The notes beneath the pieces were generated by a model that worked only from the letters and a program-made list of their open reading frames with translations, searched no databases and had not been told where the DNA came from. Positions 4,832 to 8,802 of a stretch of 8,802 bases of DNA are shown one piece after another. Numbering within the stretch: position 1 is the first letter of the stretch; each line of letters begins with the position of its first letter. The stretch comes from Zoogloeaceae bacterium. Its GTDB lineage: Bacteria; Pseudomonadota; Gammaproteobacteria; Burkholderiales; Rhodocyclaceae. Both the position numbers and the translations under genes were made by a program. The stretch is from assembly GCA_015657735.1 (NCBI GenBank), contig SSSX01000721.1, positions 1 through 8,802 on the forward strand, written 5' to 3'.

Positions 4832-6364
4832 ATGAACGACCAGTTGATCATTTTCGACACGACCCTCCGCGACGGCGAGCAAAGCCCCGGCGCGTCGATG
4901 ACGCGGGATGAAAAGCTGAGGATCGCCCGCCAGCTCGAGCGCATGCGCGTGAACGTCATCGAAGCCGGTTTCGCGGCGGCTTCCAATGGCGATTTCGAGG
5001 CCGTGCGGGCGGTGGCCGAGGCGATCAAGGATTCGACCGTCTGCTCGCTGGCGCGCGCCAACGAAACCGACATCCGCCGCGCCGGCGAGGCGATCCGCCC
5101 GGCCGCGTCGAGCCGTATCCACACCTTCATCGCGACCAGCCCGATCCACATGGAGAAGAAGCTGCGCATGTCGCCCGATCAGGTGGTCGAGGCCGCGGTC
5201 AAGGCGATCAAGTGGGCGCGGGAATACACCGGCGACGTCGAGTTTTCGGCCGAGGATGCCGGTCGTTCGGAAATCGACTTCCTGTGCCGGATTTTCGAGG
5301 AGGTCATCAAGGCCGGCGCGACGACGATCAACGTGCCGGACACGGTGGGCTACAACGTGCCCGAGCAGTTCGCGGCGACGATCCGCACGCTGATCGAGCG
5401 GGTGCCGAATTCGGACAAGGTGGTGTGGTCGGTGCATTGCCACAACGATCTGGGCCTGGCGGTTGCCAACTCGCTGGCGGCGGTGCGCGCCGGTGCGCGG
5501 CAGGTGGAGTGCACCGTCAATGGGCTCGGCGAGCGGGCCGGCAATGCGTCGCTCGAAGAGATCGTCATGGCGGTGCGCACCCGCAAGGATATCTACCAGT
5601 GCGATACCCGCATCGACACGACGCACATCGTGCCGGCGTCCAAGCTGGTTTCCGGGATCACCGGGTTTCCGGTGCAGCCGAACAAGGCCATCGTCGGCGC
5701 CAACGCCTTTGCCCACGAGTCCGGCATCCATCAGGACGGCGTGCTGAAGCACCGCGAAACCTACGAGATCATGCGTGCCGAGGATGTCGGCTGGAGCGCC
5801 AACAAGCTGGTCATGGGCAAGCATTCCGGCCGCAACGCCTTCCGCTCGCGCCTGCAGGAGCTGGGGGTCGTCGTCGAGTCCGAAGAGCAGCTCAATCACG
5901 CGTTCGCGCGCTTCAAGGCGCTGGCCGACAAAAAGCACGAGATCTTCGACGAAGACCTCCAGGCGCTGATGAGCGACGACAGCTCGGAGCCGAAGGAGCA
6001 CTTCCGGCTGGTGTCGTCGGCCTTCCATTCCGAAACCGGCGAGCCGCCGTGCGCCCGGGTCACGCTGGCGGTGGATGGCAAGGAGGAGAATGTCGAGGCC
6101 TGCGGCTCCGGCCCGGTGGATGCGGCCTTCAAAGCCATCGAGAGCATCGCCGACAGCGGTGCCGAGTTGCTGCTCTACTCGGTGAACGCGATCACCACCG
6201 GCACCGATGCGCAGGGCGAGGTGACGGTGCGGCTGTCGAAGGACGGTCGCGTGGTCAATGGCCAAGGCGCCGACACCGACATCATCGTCGCGTCGGCAAA
6301 GGCCTATCTCAACGCCCTCAACAAGCTGCAGAGCAGCGGCGAGCGGCTGAACCCGCAGGTCTGA
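4832..6364 (+). CDS. leuA: 2-Isopropylmalate synthase
   Basis: LeuA condenses acetyl-CoA with 2-ketoisovalerate to 2-isopropylmalate, the committed step of leucine synthesis. The 510-residue length is close to the roughly 515-525 residues typical of proteobacterial LeuA. The catalytic TIM barrel (about 1-270) begins with IIFDTTLRDGEQSPG, where Arg13 and Asp14 are the catalytic and metal residues. H202-C-H204-ND and Asn238 in GERAGN complete the metal site. A linker region contains ANAFAHESGIHQDG (291-303) and MGKHSGRNAF. The C-terminal domain (about 385-500) has GSGPVDAAFKAI (425-436) and GADTDIIVASAKAY (479-492), typical of the leucine-binding regulatory domain, so leucine feedback is expected. 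The start is fixed by the ribosome site at 4821-4825. It lies 141 bases after pssA on the same strand and may be co-transcribed with it. Confidence 0.96.
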   Translation: MNDQLIIFDTTLRDGEQSPGASMTRDEKLRIARQLERMRVNVIEAGFAAASNGDFEAVRAVAEAIKDSTVCSLARANETDIRRAGEAIRPAASSRIHTFIATSPIHMEKKLRMSPDQVVEAAVKAIKWAREYTGDVEFSAEDAGRSEIDFLCRIFEEVIKAGATTINVPDTVGYNVPEQFAATIRTLIERVPNSDKVVWSVHCHNDLGLAVANSLAAVRAGARQVECTVNGLGERAGNASLEEIVMAVRTRKDIYQCDTRIDTTHIVPASKLVSGITGFPVQPNKAIVGANAFAHESGIHQDGVLKHRETYEIMRAEDVGWSANKLVMGKHSGRNAFRSRLQELGVVVESEEQLNHAFARFKALADKKHEIFDEDLQALMSDDSSEPKEHFRLVSSAFHSETGEPPCARVTLAVDGKEENVEACGSGPVDAAFKAIESIADSGAELLLYSVNAITTGTDAQGEVTVRLSKDGRVVNGQGADTDIIVASAKAYLNALNKLQSSGERLNPQV

Positions 6365-6392
6365 CCGCCGCGATCCGGGTCCGGGCCGTCCG

Positions 6393-6767
6393 TCAGCTTC
6401 GGTGCTGCGGGGTGGCCTGGGCGGCCAGTCGCGAGGGCGCGGTGTTGCGCGCGTAGAGCATCGCCGCCAGAAAGAAGATCACGCTCAGAACGGCCTCCGC
6501 CAGCGCCAGTGCGTTGCCGGGGGCCGCGTCGTTGGTGCGGACGACGCCTTCGGTCAGGTAGAGCAGGATCAGCATCGTGCTCCACTGGTAGGTGTAGCGC
6601 TTGCCGCGCAGAATGCCGAACAGGGGCACCATCAGCGGCAGCACTTTCAGCGTCATCCACGAGCCGCCCGGGCGCAGCGGGGCGAGGATGGCTTCCCAGG
6701 CAAGGCAGAGGGCGATCAGGGCCAGCAGGCTGATGCTGGCGATCAGAGACAGGGTTTTCGGTTTCAT
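6393..6767 (-). CDS. DUF2069 family small inner-membrane protein
   Basis: The 124-residue product has four likely membrane segments, at about 5-27, 40-54, 62-76 and 88-106. The middle part, KVLPLMVPLFGILRGKRYTYQWSTMLILLYLTEG (41-74), has the pattern of DUF2069 proteins, whose function is not known. The C-terminal tail is polar. The ATG (6767-6765) overlaps the wrbA stop as ATGA, so translation is probably coupled to wrbA, with which it likely shares a transcript. It converges on leuA with 28 bases between the stops, and no clear terminator is visible there. The frame continues open upstream inside wrbA, but the ATGA start fits the family length. Family recognition is from memory of the pattern. 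Confidence 0.8.
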   Translation of the reverse strand: MKPKTLSLIASISLLALIALCLAWEAILAPLRPGGSWMTLKVLPLMVPLFGILRGKRYTYQWSTMLILLYLTEGVVRTNDAAPGNALALAEAVLSVIFFLAAMLYARNTAPSRLAAQATPQHRS

Positions 6768-7360
6768 CGGGCGGCGAGTTTGAGGGAAGTTTCGGCGAGG
6801 CGTTTGCCGAGGGCGACGGCGAGGCGTTTCTCCTCGTCGGTGAGGCGGGTGTTGTCGTCCTTGCCGGCGACGTGGGTCGCGCCGTAGGGCGAACCGCCGC
6901 TGCTGCTGCGGGTCAGGTCCGGCTCCGAGAACGGCAGGCCGACGATCAGCATGCCGTGATGGAGCAGGGGCGTCATCATCGACAGTAGTGTGCTTTCCTG
7001 GCCGCCGTGCTGGCTGGCGGACGACGTGAACACGCAGGCCGGCTTGCCGGCGAGCGCACCGGACAACCACGGGCCGGCAGTGCCGTCGAGAAAATATTTC
7101 ATCGGCGCCGCCATGTTGCCGAAGCGCGTCGGGCTGCCGAGGGCGAGGCCGATGCATTCTTCCAGATCCTGCATGTCGGCGTACGGTGCGCCGCTGTCGG
7201 GGATGTCGGCTTCGGTGGCTTCGCAGACGGTCGAGATTCGTGGTACGGTCCGAAGCCGCGCAGCGGCGCCGGGCACCGCATCGATGCCGCGGGCGATCAG
7301 TTCGGCAAGGGCGCGGACCGAACCCCGGTGGCTGTAGTAGAGAACGAGAACTTCCTGCAT
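6764..7360 (-). CDS. wrbA: WrbA-type NAD(P)H:quinone oxidoreductase
   Basis: WrbA is a flavodoxin-like FMN protein that carries out two-electron reduction of quinones with NAD(P)H, protecting against redox cycling. The 198-residue length is typical. MQEVLVLYYSHRGSVRALAELIARG begins with the first strand and the FMN phosphate loop (about 10-15). LGSPTRFGNMAAPMKYFLDGT (74-94) and TSSASQHGGQESTLLSMM (112-129) are hallmark FMN/tetramer segments. LPFSEPDL and SPYGATHVAG (157-166) complete the family pattern. The frame is open far upstream across yihY on the opposite strand, but the ATG at 7360 is where the family begins. A weak AGG lies 7 bases upstream and a TATAAT box 26 bases upstream. The 3' end overlaps the DUF2069 gene by 4 bases. 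The gene diverges from yihY with 36 bases between the start codons. Confidence 0.94.
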   Translation of the reverse strand: MQEVLVLYYSHRGSVRALAELIARGIDAVPGAAARLRTVPRISTVCEATEADIPDSGAPYADMQDLEECIGLALGSPTRFGNMAAPMKYFLDGTAGPWLSGALAGKPACVFTSSASQHGGQESTLLSMMTPLLHHGMLIVGLPFSEPDLTRSSSGGSPYGATHVAGKDDNTRLTDEEKRLAVALGKRLAETSLKLAAR

Positions 7361-7385
7361 GGCGGGGCCTGTAGAACGGAAAGGC

Positions 7386-7391
7386 ATTATA
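7386..7391 (-). promoter_or_regulatory. Candidate -10 box of wrbA
   Basis: On the minus strand positions 7391-7386 read TATAAT, a perfect -10 consensus, 25 bases before the wrbA ATG. The matching -35 would lie within the first codons of yihY, where nothing close to TTGACA appears at 16-19 bases. The box is striking in such GC-rich DNA, but the promoter is only half supported. Confidence 0.45.
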
Positions 7392-7396
7392 CGTAA

Positions 7397-8671
7397 ATGA
7401 ACTCCCGCCCCGATTTTTCCGGCGGCTCCGGGTGGCTCGCGGCCGTGCTGCCGGCCTCGACGCGCCATCTGCTGGCGGCGATCTGGCAGCGCTTCCGCGA
7501 CGGTCGGTGCGCCCAGGTGGCGGGCAGCCTGGCTTTCACGACGTTGCTGTCGCTGGTGCCGTTCATCACGCTGGTGGCGGTCGTCCTTAGCAGGTTTCCG
7601 CAGTCGGCGCGCCTCGACGCGGCGCTGCAGGGTTTTCTGCTGGATAACCTGCTGCCCGAGAAGGCCGGCAAGGTGATTGCCACCTACGCGCTGCAGTTCA
7701 GCCAGAAGGCAACCAATCTGACCATCGCGGGCGCCATCGTGTTGATTGTCACCGCGGTGTTGCTGATGAAGACGATCGACCAGGTCATCAACCAGATCTG
7801 GATGGTGCGCAGCCGCCGGCCGTGGGCAACCCGGCTGGCGGCCTACTGGGCGGCGTTGTCTTTCGGGCCCTTGCTGCTGGCCGGTGGCGTGTTCCTTGCC
7901 AGCGCGACGCTCAGCATGTCGCTGAACGTCATGAACGAGCCGGTCTGGCTCGAGGCGGTGGGCCTGCGCCTGATTTCGGTGGCGGTGCTGACCGGCGTCC
8001 TCGCCACGCTCTACTACGCCGTTCCGCATTGCAGCGTACGGCTCCGCGACGCGCTCGTCGCCGGCGTGCTGGCCGCGCTTGCGTTTGTGGTCATGCAGCG
8101 GCTGTTCGGGCTTTATCTGAAGCACTTCCCGAGCTACACGATCGTCTATGGCGCGTTTGCGGCGGTGCCGATCTTTCTCTTGTGGCTTTATCTTTCGTGG
8201 ATCGTGGTGCTGCTGGGCGCGGTGGTGGCGGCCGTGTTGCCGGAACGCAATCTGCGTGCCAGGCCCTTGCCAGCGTTTCCCGGGCGTCGGCTCTACGTGG
8301 CCTTGCTGATCCTCGCCGAACTTGTCGACGCCCAGCGCGAGGGGCGCTGCCGCGGCGTCGATGTGCTCGCCGACGTGGCGCGCTGTGGGCATGGCGAGGT
8401 GCGCGACGTGCTGGAGACGCTGGAAGCCGCCCGCGTGGTGGCGCGGCGCGACCAGGGCGGCTGGCTGCTGGCGCGGGCGGCGGACGGCGTGGCGCTGGCC
8501 GAGGTCGGTCGATTGTTTGGCTGGAATGCGCCGACGATTCCGCGCGGCGTGCCGTGCAGCGTCGAGGCGCGGGTCGACGCGCGCTGGCACGATCTGCTGG
8601 CCGCCATCGACGAGGCGGCAGATCTTCCGCTCAGCGCGCTCGGCGCCGGGGACGATCTGCTGCGCTCATAG
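7397..8671 (+). CDS. yihY: YihY/UPF0761 (BrkB-type) membrane protein with C-terminal extension
   Basis: This inner-membrane protein belongs to the YihY/BrkB family, once misnamed ribonuclease BN; its biochemical role is not established. Of 424 residues, the first 285 or so carry six likely membrane segments, at about 43-65, 107-127, 147-172, 186-208, 218-240 and 255-282. The family signatures VAGSLAFTTLLSLVPFIT (41-58), TIDQVINQIW (126-135) and YGAFAAVPIFLLWLYLSW (251-268) are clear. Residues from about 297 to 424 are soluble and look mostly helical. The part LYVALLILAELV...VDVLADVARCGHGEVRDVLETLEAARVVARRDQGGWLLAR resembles a winged-helix fold. The ATG at 7397 gives a short polar N-terminus; GGAAAGG lies 12 bases upstream, rather far for a ribosome site, so a slightly different start is possible. 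Its stop overlaps that of the converging gene. Confidence 0.9.
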   Translation: MNSRPDFSGGSGWLAAVLPASTRHLLAAIWQRFRDGRCAQVAGSLAFTTLLSLVPFITLVAVVLSRFPQSARLDAALQGFLLDNLLPEKAGKVIATYALQFSQKATNLTIAGAIVLIVTAVLLMKTIDQVINQIWMVRSRRPWATRLAAYWAALSFGPLLLAGGVFLASATLSMSLNVMNEPVWLEAVGLRLISVAVLTGVLATLYYAVPHCSVRLRDALVAGVLAALAFVVMQRLFGLYLKHFPSYTIVYGAFAAVPIFLLWLYLSWIVVLLGAVVAAVLPERNLRARPLPAFPGRRLYVALLILAELVDAQREGRCRGVDVLADVARCGHGEVRDVLETLEAARVVARRDQGGWLLARAADGVALAEVGRLFGWNAPTIPRGVPCSVEARVDARWHDLLAAIDEAADLPLSALGAGDDLLRS

Positions 8672-8802
8672 CGGATAGGGGTCGATTTCGTACTGGAAGA
8701 GTTCGACCGAGGGGGTCTGCATGTCGAGGCTCAGGAGGCGGCCCTGGGCGATGTACAGGCGCTGGGTGTCGGAGACCAGCATGAAACGGCGCGCCGAATA
8801 GG
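8666..8802 (-). CDS. C-terminal end of an unrecognised protein (truncated by window edge)
   Basis: On the minus strand a frame enters from the window edge and ends at TGA (8668-8666). The last 44 residues run from YSARRFMLVSDTQRLYIAQG to a hydrophobic, acidic tail ending FQYEIDPYPL. I do not recognise the family. Alternating hydrophobic residues (FMLVS, RLYIA, RLLSLDM, VELFQYEI) suggest beta strands. It is supported as a real gene end because the frame is open throughout, stops exactly at the end of yihY and leaves no other coding choice for 8672-8802. The last bases overlap the yihY stop by 6 bases (convergent). Function cannot be inferred from this fragment. Confidence 0.55.
   Translation of the reverse strand, partial: YSARRFMLVSDTQRLYIAQGRLLSLDMQTPSVELFQYEIDPYPL

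Noticed and set aside
4733..6265. 510-codon open frame on the minus strand opposite leuA
   Set aside because: Shadow of leuA created by codon bias. The product is His/Arg/Asp-rich low-complexity sequence.
6365..6400. Bidirectional terminator between leuA and the DUF2069 gene
   Set aside because: Only a 4-bp CAGC/GCTG stem and short GC repeats are visible, with no T-run on either strand.
7361..8590. Long N-terminal extension of wrbA across yihY
   Set aside because: The frame is open, but the upstream part is Arg/Gln/His-rich shadow sequence opposite yihY. The WrbA family starts at MQEVLVLYYS.
1..8802. A mobile element, CRISPR array, defence or otherwise novel multi-gene system
   Set aside because: All coding space is taken by conserved housekeeping genes with uniform base composition. 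No direct-repeat arrays, transposase, integrase or tRNA was found.

Overview
The window is a GC-rich stretch of ordinary chromosome. It most likely comes from a betaproteobacterium of the Rhodocyclales type (Azoarcus/Thauera/Zoogloea relatives). That placement is inferred from protein character and from the gene order ilvI-ilvH-ilvC-pssA-leuA, which is a familiar betaproteobacterial arrangement, with a small sigma-factor gene diverging upstream. No species can be named from the sequence alone.

Layout. Positions 1-188 (minus strand) hold the N-terminal part of a sigma-70-family (ECF-like) RNA polymerase sigma factor. A 170-base divergent region follows, with a good sigma-70-type promoter for the branched-chain amino acid genes and a small inverted repeat beside it. 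Next come ilvI and ilvH (the two subunits of acetohydroxyacid synthase) and ilvC (ketol-acid reductoisomerase). Two GC-rich hairpins sit between ilvI and ilvH. A near-perfect intrinsic terminator ends the ilv unit at about 3782-3814. Then come pssA (phosphatidylserine synthase, membrane lipid synthesis) and leuA (2-isopropylmalate synthase), separated by a 141-base gap with two small inverted repeats. After leuA the strand switches: a small DUF2069 membrane protein gene and wrbA (a flavodoxin-like NAD(P)H:quinone oxidoreductase) run on the minus strand and overlap by 4 bases. yihY, a UPF0761/BrkB-family membrane protein with a soluble C-terminal extension, diverges from wrbA across only 36 bases. 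The window ends inside an unrecognised minus-strand gene whose stop codon overlaps that of yihY.

How the genes work together. IlvI/IlvH make 2-acetolactate and 2-aceto-2-hydroxybutyrate, and IlvC converts these to the dihydroxy acids of the valine and isoleucine pathways. LeuA diverts 2-ketoisovalerate, made from the IlvC product, into leucine. The feedback-control domains of IlvH (valine) and LeuA (leucine) look intact. pssA is a lipid gene inserted between the ilv and leu genes. In many betaproteobacteria psd lies beside it, and psd is absent here.

I found no mobile element, CRISPR array, tRNA/rRNA, defence system or other clearly novel system. The points most worth a second look are the ilvI-ilvH hairpins, the apparent CTG start of the sigma-factor gene, the missing psd with the unusual pssA leader, and the C-terminal domain of YihY.
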